In this document: positions 39,337-48,274 of the stretch, piece after piece
How positions within the stretch are numbered: the first letter of the stretch is position 1
How the letters are laid out: every line of letters starts with the position of its first letter
DNA from: Nocardioides sp. J54
GTDB taxonomy: Bacteria; Actinomycetota; Actinomycetes; Propionibacteriales; Nocardioidaceae
Assembly (NCBI RefSeq): GCF_000519005.1
Contig: NZ_JAER01000025.1
Coordinates: 1 to 61,244 of the forward strand
DNA: 61,244 bases
Direction of reading: 5' to 3'
The notes under the pieces: generated by a model
Databases searched by the model: none
What the model was told of the DNA's origin: nothing
Seen by the model: only the letters and a program-made list of their open reading frames with translations
Program-made: the position numbers and the translations under genes

Positions 39337-40029
39337 ATGACCGATGACGACATCGGCACCGGCGTCGACACCCTCGCCGACACCGTCGCCGAGACCCACG
39401 ACGTGCTCAGCAAGCGGCTCGCCGAAGCAGGAGCGTGCCGCCCCACCCGGGACCGGCCACGCGACCGCGTGCGCGCGACCGACCCGTTCCTGGCGAGCAC
39501 CAGCCGCCACGTCGCGGCGGTCAACGCCGTGCTGGGCCCGGCCGCCCGCCGCCACCTCCCGGACGGCCGGCAGCGGGCACACGAGCTCGTCCACCAGAGC
39601 CGGCTCCTCGAGGCCGCCCTCTTCCAGACCAAGTCGAAGCTCTACGGCTCGACTTTCGCCGTACGCCGCCCGTGGACGTCGGTGTGGGACGAGGTGACCG
39701 CGGAGTTCGACGCGTGGTGGCGCCTCGAACGGGCGCTGGTCGACGACATCGCCGCGGCCGCGCCGGCCGACGAGCGCGAGCGGCTCGCCGAGCGGCTCTT
39801 CCACGCCGAGCAGCACGTGCCCACCCGGCCGCACCCCTACCTCCCCCACCAGGGGGTGCCGGGCCGGGTGGCACGCCAGGTCGCGATGCGCGTCGACCGG
39901 TTCTGGGACACCGCCGAGGGCCGGATGGTCCCCGAGCCGGTGCACCCGCACCGCTCGCGCGAGGGCCGGCTGACGCAGTACCTGCTGGCCGACCCGCACG
40001 TCGACCCACCGGCACCGGACGAGGGATGA
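39337..40029 (+). CDS. Hypothetical protein, 230 aa
   Basis: No family recognised. The product is hydrophilic and mostly helical, rich in Arg, His, Asp and Trp. An acidic N-terminus (MTDDDIGTGVDTLADTVAET) is followed by a central region with scattered His (STSRHVAAVN, RRHLPDG, AHELVHQSR), FHAEQHVPTRPHPYLPHQG and a C-terminal PHVDPPAPDEG. The His-rich helices are reminiscent of hemerythrin-like proteins, but the pattern is not complete enough to assign that fold. GAAGGA precedes the ATG. It stands alone between the TetR and NlpC genes. Confidence 0.7.
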   Translation: MTDDDIGTGVDTLADTVAETHDVLSKRLAEAGACRPTRDRPRDRVRATDPFLASTSRHVAAVNAVLGPAARRHLPDGRQRAHELVHQSRLLEAALFQTKSKLYGSTFAVRRPWTSVWDEVTAEFDAWWRLERALVDDIAAAAPADERERLAERLFHAEQHVPTRPHPYLPHQGVPGRVARQVAMRVDRFWDTAEGRMVPEPVHPHRSREGRLTQYLLADPHVDPPAPDEG

Positions 40030-40119
40030 CCGGATCCGGGGCGTGAGCAGCGACACGGGTCGATGGTGACCACGACCACTGCGCCACCGCCCGGGTGCGT
40101 GGCGCAATGGAACGTCAGC

Positions 40120-40139
40120 CCTCCCCGGTCCCGGGGAGG
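40120..40139 (+). terminator. Hairpin after the hypothetical gene
   Basis: Arms CCTCCCCGG (40120-40128) and CCGGGGAGG (40131-40139) pair perfectly. A second 8-bp inverted repeat, TGCGCCAC (40080-40087) with GTGGCGCA (40099-40106), precedes it. Together they separate the hypothetical gene from the NlpC leader. Confidence 0.55.
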
Positions 40140-40157
40140 CCGCCCACGCGCGCCGAG

Positions 40158-40333
40158 GCCCGCGACGACGTGGTGCGACATCGATCGACGATGAGGTAGT
40201 CGCGGGCACGGGAGAGCCAGCAGTACGCCGGCCGCAGGGGTTTCGCCCCGTGCGACGGCTCGGGGCGAAGGAATCGTTCCGGGGCACCAGCAGCCCCAGC
40301 CCGACAGGTCCCCTCTCGCAGGCGTCGCTGCGG
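40158..40333 (+). promoter_or_regulatory. Probable c-di-AMP (ydaO/yuaA) riboswitch
   Basis: The leader of the NlpC/P60 gene carries GGGGCGAAGGAATCG (40262-40276) followed by CCGACAGGTCCCC (40301-40313) and CTCGCAGGCGTCG (40315-40327). The last two resemble the conserved 3' half of the ydaO class. A 9-bp stem GCCCGCGAC/GTCGCGGGC (40158-40166, 40199-40207) lies at the 5' side. In actinobacteria this riboswitch typically controls cell-wall hydrolases, turning them off when c-di-AMP is high. The boundaries are approximate, and the call comes from motif recognition, not a covariance search. Confidence 0.7.
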
Positions 40334-40344
40334 AGAACCTCCGG

Positions 40345-40866
40345 ATGTCCACCACCTTCGTGCGCGCTGCCGCGCGCCTGCTCGTCGTGCCCGTCGCCAC
40401 CTCGGTCTTCCTGGCCGCGCCCGCCCCGGCGAGCCACGCCGTCGACCGGGCGGTCGCGACGACCACCCTCACCGCGGGCAGCCCGACGGCCGCCCGGGTC
40501 CAGCGCAAGGTCACGCGCGTCGCCCTCGGCGAGCGCGCGGTCGCCAAGGCGCGCAGCCGCGCCGGCAGCCCCTACCGCTACGGCGCCAACGGCCCGCGCG
40601 CCTTCGACTGCTCCGGCCTGACCCAGTGGGTCTACAAGAAGCTCGGCAAGCGCCTGCCCCGCACGTCGGGCGCCCAGGCCGGCGCCGTGCGCCGGGTCGG
40701 CAAGCCACGCCGCGGCGACCTCGTGTTCTTCCACAGCGGCGGCCGCGTCTACCACGTCGGCATCTACGCCGGGAAGCGCAAGGTCTGGCACGCCTCGCGA
40801 CCGGGCCACCCGGTCGCGAAGGAGCGGATCTGGACGCGCTCGGTCTTCTACGGCCGGGTCCGCTGA
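40345..40866 (+). CDS. Secreted NlpC/P60 peptidoglycan hydrolase
   Basis: Cell-wall endopeptidase of 173 aa. A signal peptide (about 1-32, basic start, hydrophobic core VVPVATSVFLAAPAPASHA) is followed by a short linker and a C-terminal NlpC/P60 domain. The catalytic Cys89 is in FDCSGLTQWV, His137 in YHVGIY and the third polar residue His149 in VWHASRPG. It is one of the small single-domain NlpC enzymes that cut between D-Glu and diaminopimelate. The preceding riboswitch links its expression to c-di-AMP and hence to osmotic or wall status. Confidence 0.92.
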   Translation: MSTTFVRAAARLLVVPVATSVFLAAPAPASHAVDRAVATTTLTAGSPTAARVQRKVTRVALGERAVAKARSRAGSPYRYGANGPRAFDCSGLTQWVYKKLGKRLPRTSGAQAGAVRRVGKPRRGDLVFFHSGGRVYHVGIYAGKRKVWHASRPGHPVAKERIWTRSVFYGRVR

Positions 40867-40913
40867 GGCCCGGCGGGCGTCGTACCCCTTCCGGCGTGCG
40901 GGATCATCGGGGC

Positions 40914-41216
40914 GTGGTCATCTACGTCGACGACATGCAGCTCGCCGCCCGGGTCGGCCCCGTCGACGGCGTCTGGTCCCACCTGCTCTCCGACCTGCCG
41001 GGAGCGGCGGGCCGCGCCGAGCTGGTCGCCTTCGCCGAGCGCCTGGGCATCGACCCGCGCTGGATCCAGAACGAGGGCACCCCGACCGAGCACTTCGACG
41101 TCACCGAGCCCACCCGCCAGCGCGCCCTCGCCCTCGGGGCCACCCCCGTGCGCTACGGCCGCGAGGTCGCCCGCATCACCATGGCCAAACGCGCCACGTC
41201 CCCCGACCCCACCTGA
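40914..41216 (+). CDS. DUF4031 domain-containing protein
   Basis: Small cytoplasmic protein of 100 aa starting VVIYVDDMQLAARVG. WSHLLSDLPGAAGRAELVAFAERLGI and FDVTEPTRQRALALGATPV match DUF4031, whose function is unknown. The GTG at 40914 follows GATCAT (40902-40907) by 6 nt, suggesting a leaderless mRNA. The last 10 residues (AKRATSPDPT) look like an unstructured tail. The large inverted repeat array begins 12 bp after the stop. Confidence 0.85.
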   Translation: MVIYVDDMQLAARVGPVDGVWSHLLSDLPGAAGRAELVAFAERLGIDPRWIQNEGTPTEHFDVTEPTRQRALALGATPVRYGREVARITMAKRATSPDPT

Positions 41217-41228
41217 CCCCGACCACGA

Positions 41229-41413
41229 CGAAGTGCGCCTCCTGGCGCCACGAAGTGCGGGTTGTGGTCGTTCGAGGTGCGGGTTGTGGCGACCTGGTCG
41301 TCACCACAGAGCACGCCTCGGACCACCACAACGCGCACCTCGCGCAGCCACAACACGCACCTCGCGCAACCACAAAGCACACCTCGCGCCACCACGAGGC
41401 GCACTTCGTCGGG
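41229..41413. repeat. Array of eight 22-nt units, three forward and five inverted
   Basis: Forward units with core CGARGTGCG start at 41229, 41251 and 41273. Inverted units with core GCACCTCG start at 41304, 41326, 41348, 41370 and 41392. All are 22 nt long, and the outermost pair (41228-41240 with 41399-41413) is nearly exact reverse complement. Transcribed from either side, the array can fold into a long hairpin with several registers. It lies between the convergent DUF4031 and crotonase genes and probably terminates both. Confidence 0.85.
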
Positions 41414-41419
41414 GCGGGG

Positions 41420-42238
41420 TCAGCGGCCGGTGTACTCGGGAGGGCGGCGCTCGACGAAGGAGGCCATCGCCTCGTCGAGGTCGTTGCTGAGCAGGAAGGC
41501 GGCGTTCCAGACGGCGGTGTAGCGCAGGCCGGCCTCGACGCGGGGGCCGCGCTCGGCGTCGAGGACGTCCTTGATGCCGCGCAGCACGAGCGGGGAGTTG
41601 GCGGCCATGCGCGCGGCGAGGTCGGCGGCGGCGGTACGGGCGGCGTCAGCGTCGGGGTGGACGTGGTTGACCAGGCCGATCTCCGCGGCACGCTCGGCGG
41701 TGATGTCGTCACCGGTGAGGGCGAGCTCGCGCAGGTGGCCGTCGCCGATGACGCCGACGAGGCGCTGGAGGCTACCGAGGTCCGCGACGATGCCGACCTT
41801 CGCCTCGCGGACGCTGAAGCTCGCGTCGGCCGAGGCGACCCGGACGTCGCAGGCGACCGCGAGGTCGACGCCGCCGCCGACACACCAGCCGGTGACCGCG
41901 GCGACCGTGGGCTTGCGCACGTTCGCGACGACGTCGACGGCGCGCTGCCAGCGGCGGATGAGCGCGAGCAGCTCCTGGCGGGCGCCGGCGTCGGTGGCCG
42001 AGCGCAGCGGGGCGAACGTGGCGGCCGCGGAGCCGAGGTCGAGGCCGAAGGAGAAGTGCGGGCCGGAGCCGGTGACGACGATCGCGCGGACCGCCTCGTC
42101 GGCGTCCAGCGCGGTGAAGGTCTCGGCGAGCTCGGAGAAGAACTGCTCGTCCATGACGGCCTTCCCGCCGGGTCCCGCGAGGCCGACCGTGGCGACGTGG
42201 CCGTCGCGGGTGACGGTGAAGCGCTTCGCGTCAGTCAT
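41420..42238 (-). CDS. Crotonase/enoyl-CoA hydratase family protein
   Basis: CoA-binding enzyme of 272 aa. The oxyanion-hole segments are GPHFSFGLDLGSAAA (about 58-72) and VTGWCVGGGVDLAVACDVRVA (about 115-135), followed by VREAKVGIVADLGSLQRLVGVIG. In place of the two Glu of classical hydratases this region has Val-Asp and Ala-Asp (GVDLA, VADLGSL). The Asp resembles dienoyl-CoA isomerases (delta3,5-delta2,4), an inference from motif. The ATG follows a TAGGCT hexamer by 7 nt. It is divergent from the GlcD-GlcF fusion. Confidence 0.85.
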   Translation of the reverse strand: MTDAKRFTVTRDGHVATVGLAGPGGKAVMDEQFFSELAETFTALDADEAVRAIVVTGSGPHFSFGLDLGSAAATFAPLRSATDAGARQELLALIRRWQRAVDVVANVRKPTVAAVTGWCVGGGVDLAVACDVRVASADASFSVREAKVGIVADLGSLQRLVGVIGDGHLRELALTGDDITAERAAEIGLVNHVHPDADAARTAAADLAARMAANSPLVLRGIKDVLDAERGPRVEAGLRYTAVWNAAFLLSNDLDEAMASFVERRPPEYTGR

Positions 42239-42281
42239 GCTGCGGAGCCTAGTGCCGAGGGGACCCGATAGATTTCGCCTC
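42239..42281. promoter_or_regulatory. Back-to-back leaderless promoters in 43 bp
   Basis: The complement strand has TAGGCT (42246-42251) 7 nt before the crotonase ATG. The top strand has TAGATT (42269-42274) 7 nt before the GTG at 42282. The two -10 hexamers are 17 bp apart, so polymerases for the divergent genes would compete. Confidence 0.6.
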
Positions 42282-45116
42282 GTGCCCGGTCCTGCTGCTC
42301 GTCCTGTGTCCCGGCCCGGGATCGGGGCGGAGATCAGGCGTCTCGGGGTCCCCGACGTCAGCGACGACGCCGCCGTCCTCGGCGCCTACTCCTCCGACGC
42401 CTCGCTCTACCGCGTGCCGCCCGCGGCCGTCGTCTTCCCGCACAGCGCCGACGACGTGCGCGCCACCCTCGCGGCCGCCCGCGAGCTGGGGCTGAGCGTC
42501 ACCGCGCGCGGCGCCGGTACGTCGGTGGCCGGCAACGCCATCGGCCCCGGGATCGTCGTCGATTTCAGCCGGCACATGAACCAGGTGCTGTCGGTGGACG
42601 CGGACGCCGGCACCGCCGTGGTCCAGCCCGGCGTGGTGCAGGCCGCCCTGCAGGCCGCCGCGGCGCCGCACGGCCTGCGCTTCGGCCCCGACCCGTCGAC
42701 CAGCACCCGCTGCACGATCGGCGGGATGATCGGCAACGACGCCTGCGGCGCCCGATCGCTGGCGTTCGGCCGCACGTCCCACAACACCCTCGGCCTGCGT
42801 GCCCTGCTCGCCGACGGCACCGACCTCGTCACCGGTCGCGACGCGGACGGCACCCCGACCGCCGAGGCCGCCAACGGCGTGCTCGACCGGGTGCGCGACG
42901 TCGTCGCCGCCGACCTCGCGACCGCGCGCACCGAGTTCGGCACCTTCGGCCGCCACGTCTCCGGGCTCGCCGTCGAGCACCTGCTCCCGGAGAAGGGCTT
43001 CGACGTCACCCGCGCCCTGGTCGGCTCCGAGGGCACGCTCGCGGTCATCCACGAGGCCACGGTCCGCCTCGTCAGCACGCCGCCGGCGAAGCTGCTCGTC
43101 GTCCTCGGCTTCCCCGACTTCCCGACCGCCGGCCACGCGACGCCCGAGGTGCTGAAGTTCGAGCCGTCCGCGTGCGAGGGCATCGACCGCCGCATCATCG
43201 ACGTGATCCTCGAGCGTCGCGGCCCCTCCGCCGTCCCGGACCTGCCGGCGGGCGACGCGTGGATGTTCGTCGAGCTGTCCGGCACCGACCCCGACGACGT
43301 ACGACGCAAGGCCGACCTGCTGGCCGCGGCCGGCCTCGGCGTCTCCGCGCTGGTGGTCGACAACCCTGTCGCGACCGAGCGGCTCTGGCGGATCCGGGCC
43401 GACGGGGCCGGGCTGGCGGGCCGGGCGCCCTCGGGCCGCCCCGCGTGGGCCGGCTGGGAGGACGCGGCCGTGCCGCCGGACCGGCTGGGTGACTACCTCA
43501 CCCGCTTCGACGAGCTGCTGACCACGCACGGGCTGACCGCGATGCCCTTCGGCCACTTCGGCGAGGGCTGCGTGCACGTGCGGATGGACTTCGCGTTCGA
43601 CGCGCCGGACGGGCCGGACCGCTACCGCTCGTTCGTCGAGGACGCGGCCGACCTGGTCTCCTCGCTCGGCGGCTCGCTGTCCGGTGAGCACGGCGACGGC
43701 CGGGCGCGCAGCGAGCTCCTGCCGCGGATGTACTCCCCCCGCGCGCTCTCCCTGATCGCCGGCGTGAAGCAGGCCTTCGACCCCGACGGCCTGCTCAATC
43801 CCGGCGTGATCGTGGACGCGGCGCCGCTGACCGCCGACCTGCGCTACGGGGCGCGGACGAGCCTGCGCAAGGGCCTCGCGATGGCCTACGCCAGCGACGG
43901 CGGCGACTTCGGCCAGGCCGTGCACCGCTGCACCGGCGTCGGCAAGTGCCGCGCCGACAACAGCTCGTCGGGCGGCGTGATGTGCCCGTCGTACCAGGCG
44001 ACCGGCGAGGAGATCCACTCCACCCGCGGCCGCGCCCGGCTGCTGCAGGAGATCGTCAACGGCGAGAGCGACATCTCGTGGGGCTCACCGGCCGTGCACG
44101 AGGCGCTCGACCTGTGCCTGGCGTGCAAGGGGTGCGCGTCGGACTGCCCCACCGGCACCGACATGGCCAGCTACAAGGCCGAGGTGCTGCACCAGACCTA
44201 CAAGCGCAGGCTGCGTCCGCGCAGCCACTACTCCGTCGGCTGGCTGCCGCGCTGGGCCAAGGTCGGCTCGGCGATGCCGCGCTTCGCCAACAAGTCGATG
44301 GACGTCGGTCCCCTTCGCAAGGTCGCGCTCAAGGCGGCCGGCGTGGACACGCGGCGGCGGATGCCGGCGTTCGCACGGCGCACCTTCCGGCGTACCTTCG
44401 CCGGCGGTGGCACCGGCACGCCCGTCGTGCTCTTCGTCGACTCGTTCACCAACCACTTCGCGCCGCAGGTCGCGGACGCAGCGGCACAGGTGCTGCGCGA
44501 CGCGGGCTACGCGCCGAAGATCACCCGCCAGCAGGAGTGCTGTGGGCTGCCGTGGATCAGCACCGGGCAGCTCGACGGTGCGGCGAAGCGGCTGCGGTCG
44601 ATGGTCGACGCGCTCGCCGAGGACGCCCGCGCCGGGCTGCCGGTCGTCGGCCTCGAGCCCAGCTGCACCGCGGTGCTGCGCCACGAGCTCACCGAGCTCG
44701 TCGAGGGCGAGGACGCCGCCCGGGTCGCCGCGGCCACGGTGACACTGGCCGAGCTGCTGACCCGCACCGAGGGCTGGCAGGCGCCCGACCTGTCGGAGGT
44801 GACCGTGGTGGCGCAGCCGCACTGCCACCACCACGCGGTGATGGGCTGGGAGACCGACCGGGCGCTGCTGGAGAAGGCGGGCGCGCGCGTGCAGTCGGTC
44901 GCCGGCTGCTGCGGCATGGCCGGCAACTTCGGCGTCGAGCAGGGCCACTACGAGGTGTCGGTCGCGATCGCGGAGGCCAACCTGCTGCCCGCGCTGCGCA
45001 CGCCTGCCGCCAACCGGGTCGTGCTCGCCGACGGCTTCTCCTGCCGCACCCAGATCGACGAGCTGGCGCCCGGCACCCAGCCGAAGCACCTCGCCGAGCT
45101 GCTCGCGGGGCGCTGA
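42282..45116 (+). CDS. GlcD-GlcF fusion: FAD-linked oxidase with Fe-S domain
   Basis: Oxidoreductase of 944 aa, related to D-2-hydroxyglutarate/D-lactate dehydrogenases of the YdiJ type. An FAD_binding_4 domain (ARGAGTSVAGNAIGPGIVVD, about 80-100) and an FAD-oxidase C domain (to about 520, HGDGRARSELLPRMYSP) come first. A ferredoxin-like region follows with CTGVGKC (from Cys550), CPSY and CLACKGCASDCPTG. Two CCG domains end the protein with ECCGLPW and GCCGMAGNFG. Electrons probably pass from a 2-hydroxy acid via FAD and Fe-S to the quinone pool. The GTG start follows TAGATT by 7 nt (leaderless pattern). Confidence 0.92.
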   Translation: MPGPAARPVSRPGIGAEIRRLGVPDVSDDAAVLGAYSSDASLYRVPPAAVVFPHSADDVRATLAAARELGLSVTARGAGTSVAGNAIGPGIVVDFSRHMNQVLSVDADAGTAVVQPGVVQAALQAAAAPHGLRFGPDPSTSTRCTIGGMIGNDACGARSLAFGRTSHNTLGLRALLADGTDLVTGRDADGTPTAEAANGVLDRVRDVVAADLATARTEFGTFGRHVSGLAVEHLLPEKGFDVTRALVGSEGTLAVIHEATVRLVSTPPAKLLVVLGFPDFPTAGHATPEVLKFEPSACEGIDRRIIDVILERRGPSAVPDLPAGDAWMFVELSGTDPDDVRRKADLLAAAGLGVSALVVDNPVATERLWRIRADGAGLAGRAPSGRPAWAGWEDAAVPPDRLGDYLTRFDELLTTHGLTAMPFGHFGEGCVHVRMDFAFDAPDGPDRYRSFVEDAADLVSSLGGSLSGEHGDGRARSELLPRMYSPRALSLIAGVKQAFDPDGLLNPGVIVDAAPLTADLRYGARTSLRKGLAMAYASDGGDFGQAVHRCTGVGKCRADNSSSGGVMCPSYQATGEEIHSTRGRARLLQEIVNGESDISWGSPAVHEALDLCLACKGCASDCPTGTDMASYKAEVLHQTYKRRLRPRSHYSVGWLPRWAKVGSAMPRFANKSMDVGPLRKVALKAAGVDTRRRMPAFARRTFRRTFAGGGTGTPVVLFVDSFTNHFAPQVADAAAQVLRDAGYAPKITRQQECCGLPWISTGQLDGAAKRLRSMVDALAEDARAGLPVVGLEPSCTAVLRHELTELVEGEDAARVAAATVTLAELLTRTEGWQAPDLSEVTVVAQPHCHHHAVMGWETDRALLEKAGARVQSVAGCCGMAGNFGVEQGHYEVSVAIAEANLLPALRTPAANRVVLADGFSCRTQIDELAPGTQPKHLAELLAGR

Positions 45117-45149
45117 CCCGCACACCGACCCGGGTCTACCGGCCCGGCG

Positions 45150-46640
45150 TCAGCCGCGCAGCAGCCCGTTGCCGCGCGAGCGGCGCAGCCAGTCGGGGTA
45201 CTCGGTCATCAGCCGCTCGAACAGCGCGTCGTCGCTGATCGGGTTGCGACCGAGGATCTCGTCGTCGCTGACGGCGAAGAAGTCGGCGTTGTCGGTGTAG
45301 CGCTGGTCGAGGTCGTCGAGGCGCTGCAGGAACTCGAACCGGTCCGAGCCGATGCCGACGAACTGCCAGAAGATCGGCTCGTACGACGCCGCCCGGACCT
45401 GCCGCGTCGCGTCGTTCTTGTCGCTGGGCGCCCCGTCGGTCAGGAACATCACGTAGACCGGGGTCGTGTCGGCGACGGGCTCGCCCCGCTCGCCGGCGTG
45501 GCCGAGGTAGTGGGTGCGCACGGCGGCCATGGCGGCGCCGTACTTCGTGGCGTACTCGAGCTTGTACTTCCGCGTGATGCCCTTGACGTAGGCCTGGTAG
45601 CCGTCGAGGGTGAGCGGCTCGGGCTGGTGCACGCGGTTGCCGAAGAGGAACACGTCGACCGCGCCGTCATCGTCGAAGCGGAGGCCGAGGGCGAGCACCC
45701 GCTCGGCAAGACGCTGCACCAGCCCCTTCTTGTAGCGCGAGGCCATGGAGCCAGAGATGTCGAGCACCAGCGCCACCCGGGCGGTGTGCTCGGACAGGCC
45801 CTTCTTCTCCAGGGAGACCCCGGCGGTCTTGACCAGCGACAGCATGGCGGTGTCCCCGGCGCCGGTGAGCTTCTTCTCCAGGTCGACGACGCGGCGCTTC
45901 CCCAGGCTGACCGCCGGTGCCGCCGGTGCCGGAGCAGCAGGCGGCGGAGGCGGCGGAGGCGGAGGGGGTGTGGCAGCCGGTGCCGTTGGCGGAGGCGGAG
46001 GAGGGGTCGCCGATCCCGGCCCGGGCGGTGGCGGCGGAGGGGCGGCAGTCCCTGCCGTGGGCGCGGGCGGGGCAGCCGGTGCCGCCGGAGCCGCCGGCTC
46101 GTCCTCGACGTCCACGCCGACGTCGCGGGCGAGCGCCGCGAGCCCGTCGGTGTAGCCCTGGCCGACGGCGCGCACCTTCCACTCGCCGTTGCGGCGGTAG
46201 ACCTCGGCGAAGACCATCGCGGTCTCGGTGGTCGCGGGGATCTCGCAGCGCACGGCGGCCGGGCCGTGCTCGTCGGCCGCGACCTCGACGCCCAGCCCGG
46301 GCAGGGCGCCGAAGCTGCCGCTGCCGTCGAGCGAGGCGCCGATGACGACCTTGTCGACGTCGGCGGGCAGGACAGCGGTGTCGATCCGCACCCGGTCGAT
46401 GGTGGTGGCACCCCGCGCGCCCTTGCCGAGGTGCGTGACGGCACCAGCAGCGCCCTGCGGCTGGTTGTAGAAGACGAAGTCCTCGTCCGAGCGCACCTTG
46501 CCGGTGGCGGCGCAGAGGAAGGCGGACAGGTCCGCGTCGACGCCGGGACGGGCCTCCCAGGTCAGGGTGACCACGACGCACGCAGGCAGTCCTGCCTGGC
46601 CGAGTCCGGTGTTGCCTCCCCGGGCAAGCATCTGCGTCAC
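45150..46640 (-). CDS. TerD-domain and VWA-domain fusion protein
   Basis: Cytoplasmic protein of 496 aa. The N-terminal part (about 1-180) is TerD-like, with [31 protein letters not shown] and [16 protein letters not shown] Pro/Ala linker (about 185-275) has runs of up to ten Pro. The C-terminal VWA domain contains the MIDAS motif [13 protein letters not shown] and [12 protein letters not shown]. TerD proteins bind calcium and belong to tellurite/stress systems; a VWA partner is usual, but a single-chain fusion is less common. The GTG at 46640 with AGGAG 8 nt upstream is preferred over the ATG three codons later. No other ter genes are in the window. Confidence 0.85.
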   Translation of the reverse strand: MTQMLARGGNTGLGQAGLPACVVVTLTWEARPGVDADLSAFLCAATGKVRSDEDFVFYNQPQGAAGAVTHLGKGARGATTIDRVRIDTAVLPADVDKVVIGASLDGSGSFGALPGLGVEVAADEHGPAAVRCEIPATTETAMVFAEVYRRNGEWKVRAVGQGYTDGLAALARDVGVDVEDEPAAPAAPAAPPAPTAGTAAPPPPPPGPGSATPPPPPPTAPAATPPPPPPPPPPAAPAPAAPAVSLGKRRVVDLEKKLTGAGDTAMLSLVKTAGVSLEKKGLSEHTARVALVLDISGSMASRYKKGLVQRLAERVLALGLRFDDDGAVDVFLFGNRVHQPEPLTLDGYQAYVKGITRKYKLEYATKYGAAMAAVRTHYLGHAGERGEPVADTTPVYVMFLTDGAPSDKNDATRQVRAASYEPIFWQFVGIGSDRFEFLQRLDDLDQRYTDNADFFAVSDDEILGRNPISDDALFERLMTEYPDWLRRSRGNGLLRG

Positions 46641-46777
46641 GTCGCGCTGCTCCTGTCCCGACGGGCCGGCCCGTCGTCGGTGTGGCTGGGGTCGCCCATC
46701 GTACGGACGGCCGATCGGCACCCGTGCGGGCGATGCCGCCCGGTCCGGCGCACGAGCTGCCCGGCACAATGGCGGCC

Positions 46778-47830
46778 GTGAACAGCGACGGCGAGTCCCC
46801 GGTCCTCCTGCGCCGCGAGGGGCACGCCGCGCACGTCGTGCTCAACCGGCCGCGGGCCATCAACGCGCTCACCCACGAGATGGTCGGCATCATCACCGCG
46901 GCCCTCGAGGAGTGGCGCCACGACGACAGCGTCCGCACGGTCGTGCTCACCGGGGCCGGCGAACGCGGGCTGTGCGCGGGCGGCGACATCGTCGCGATGT
47001 GGCACGACGCGAAGGCGGGCGGCTCCGAGTCGGCGGCGTTCTGGGCGGACGAGTACCGCCTCAACGCCACCATCGCCGCCTACCCCAAGCCGTACGTCGC
47101 CATCATGGACGGCATCGTGCTCGGCGGCGGGATCGGGCTGTCGGCCCACGCCCCGCAGCGCGTCGTGACCGAGCGCTCCTCCATCGGCATGCCCGAGGCC
47201 GGCATCGGGTTCCTGCCCGACGTGGGCGGGACCTTCCTGCTGTCGCGGGCACCCGGGGAGACCGGCACCCACCTCGGCCTCACCGCCGGTTCCATCGGCG
47301 CCGGCGACGCGATCGCCACCGGCTTCGCCGACCACTACGTCCCGACCGAACGGGTCCCGCGCCTGCTCGAGGAGCTCGCCACCCGCGACGCCGACGAGGC
47401 GCTCGCGGACGCCGAGCAGCCCGCGCCGCCGTCCCCGCTCACCGGGGCGCGGGCCTGGCTGGACGAGGCCTACGCCGGCGACGACGTCGTCGAGGTCCTC
47501 CGGCGGTTGCGCGCGCTCGGCCACGAGGAGGCCGAGCGCGCCGCCGCGACCATCGAGGCGAAGTCGCCGACCTCGGTCAAGGTGACCTTGCGCGCCCTGC
47601 GCGAGGCTGCGCGGATGACGGACCTGCCGCAGGCGCTCGACATGGAGTTCCGCCTCGCCGTGCGGCTGCACCACTCCCACGACTTCGTCGAGGGCGTGCG
47701 GGCCCAGGTCGTCGACAAGGACCGCAACCCGCGCTGGGAGCCGCCGCACGTGCGTGACGTCGACGACGCCGCCGTGGCAGCGCTCTTCGAGCCGCTCGGC
47801 GACCGCGAGCTGGGGCTGTCCGCCCGCTGA
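46778..47830 (+). CDS. 3-hydroxyisobutyryl-CoA hydrolase-like (ECH_2) protein
   Basis: Crotonase-fold enzyme of 350 aa, expected in valine degradation, where it releases free 3-hydroxyisobutyrate. The motifs are [50 protein letters not shown] and [18 protein letters not shown]. The last includes the conserved Glu of the hydrolase group. An ECH_2 C-terminal helical domain follows. Start: GTG at 46778 lies 7 nt after CACAAT; the ATG at 46769 would overlap that -10 element. The stop lies inside a long terminator stem. Confidence 0.88.
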   Translation: MNSDGESPVLLRREGHAAHVVLNRPRAINALTHEMVGIITAALEEWRHDDSVRTVVLTGAGERGLCAGGDIVAMWHDAKAGGSESAAFWADEYRLNATIAAYPKPYVAIMDGIVLGGGIGLSAHAPQRVVTERSSIGMPEAGIGFLPDVGGTFLLSRAPGETGTHLGLTAGSIGAGDAIATGFADHYVPTERVPRLLEELATRDADEALADAEQPAPPSPLTGARAWLDEAYAGDDVVEVLRRLRALGHEEAERAAATIEAKSPTSVKVTLRALREAARMTDLPQALDMEFRLAVRLHHSHDFVEGVRAQVVDKDRNPRWEPPHVRDVDDAAVAALFEPLGDRELGLSAR

Positions 47831-47852
47831 CGGTCGCCGACCGTCAGCGGGC
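47822..47852. terminator. Terminator overlapping the end of the ECH_2 gene
   Basis: Perfect 14-bp arms GCCCGCTGACGGTC (47822-47835) and GACCGTCAGCGGGC (47839-47852) flank GCC. The stem includes the ECH_2 stop codon and ends 2 bp before the convergent membrane gene's stop. Confidence 0.85.
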
Positions 47853-47854
47853 GG

Positions 47855-48274
47855 TCAGTCTGCTTCCCCCGGTCGCACCTGCTCCCGCCGACCACCGGGG
47901 ACGAGGAGGTCGAGCAGGAGCAGGGCGGCGACCGAGGACGACACGACGAACGCCATCCACGACCCGACGGCCATGAGCACCACGGTGCCCGCCGCCCCGA
48001 CCACCACCAGCGGGAGCAGCGCCGGGGAGTGACCGAGCCAGAGGGCGACGCAGGCCACCATCGACGCGAGGCCCAGGGTCCCCAGGAGGATGCCCTCGCT
48101 GACGATCCCGGTGTCGTCGAGGCCGACGGTCCCGCGCGCGGCGGGGACGACCGCGGCCAGGCCGACGAGCAGCAGGCCGGCCGCCTGGACCTAGCCGGTG
48201 GCGACCGTTGCGCTGGCGGCCCACCCCCGGACGTCCGGGACGACCTGCGGCCGGCCGGTCTGCACCTGGATCAT
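47855..48274 (-). pseudogene. Small membrane protein gene interrupted by an in-frame amber codon
   Basis: Reading from ATG 48272-48274, a 139-residue membrane protein would be encoded, but codon 28 is TAG (48191-48193). Before it comes MIQVQTGRPQVVPDVRGWAA. After it the frame continues with a hydrophobic helix (VQAAGLLLVGLAAVVPAA), then helices near GILLGTLGLASMVACVALWL, LLPLVVVGAAGTVVLMAVG and FVVSSSVAALLLLDLLV. The ATG has ACGATA on the top strand (TATCGT on its own strand) 7 nt upstream, a leaderless promoter like those of intact neighbours. Either the gene is recently broken, or the base is a sequencing error, or a shorter form starts at ATG 48061. Confidence 0.6.

Noticed and set aside
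41229..41413. Possible CRISPR array because of regular short repeats
   Set aside because: The units are contiguous without spacers and change orientation midway; no cas genes are present.
41153..41883. Long open frames through the 22-nt repeat array on both strands
   Set aside because: They encode repeated Val/Arg/Cys or His/Thr strings produced by the repeats and overlap the well-supported crotonase gene.
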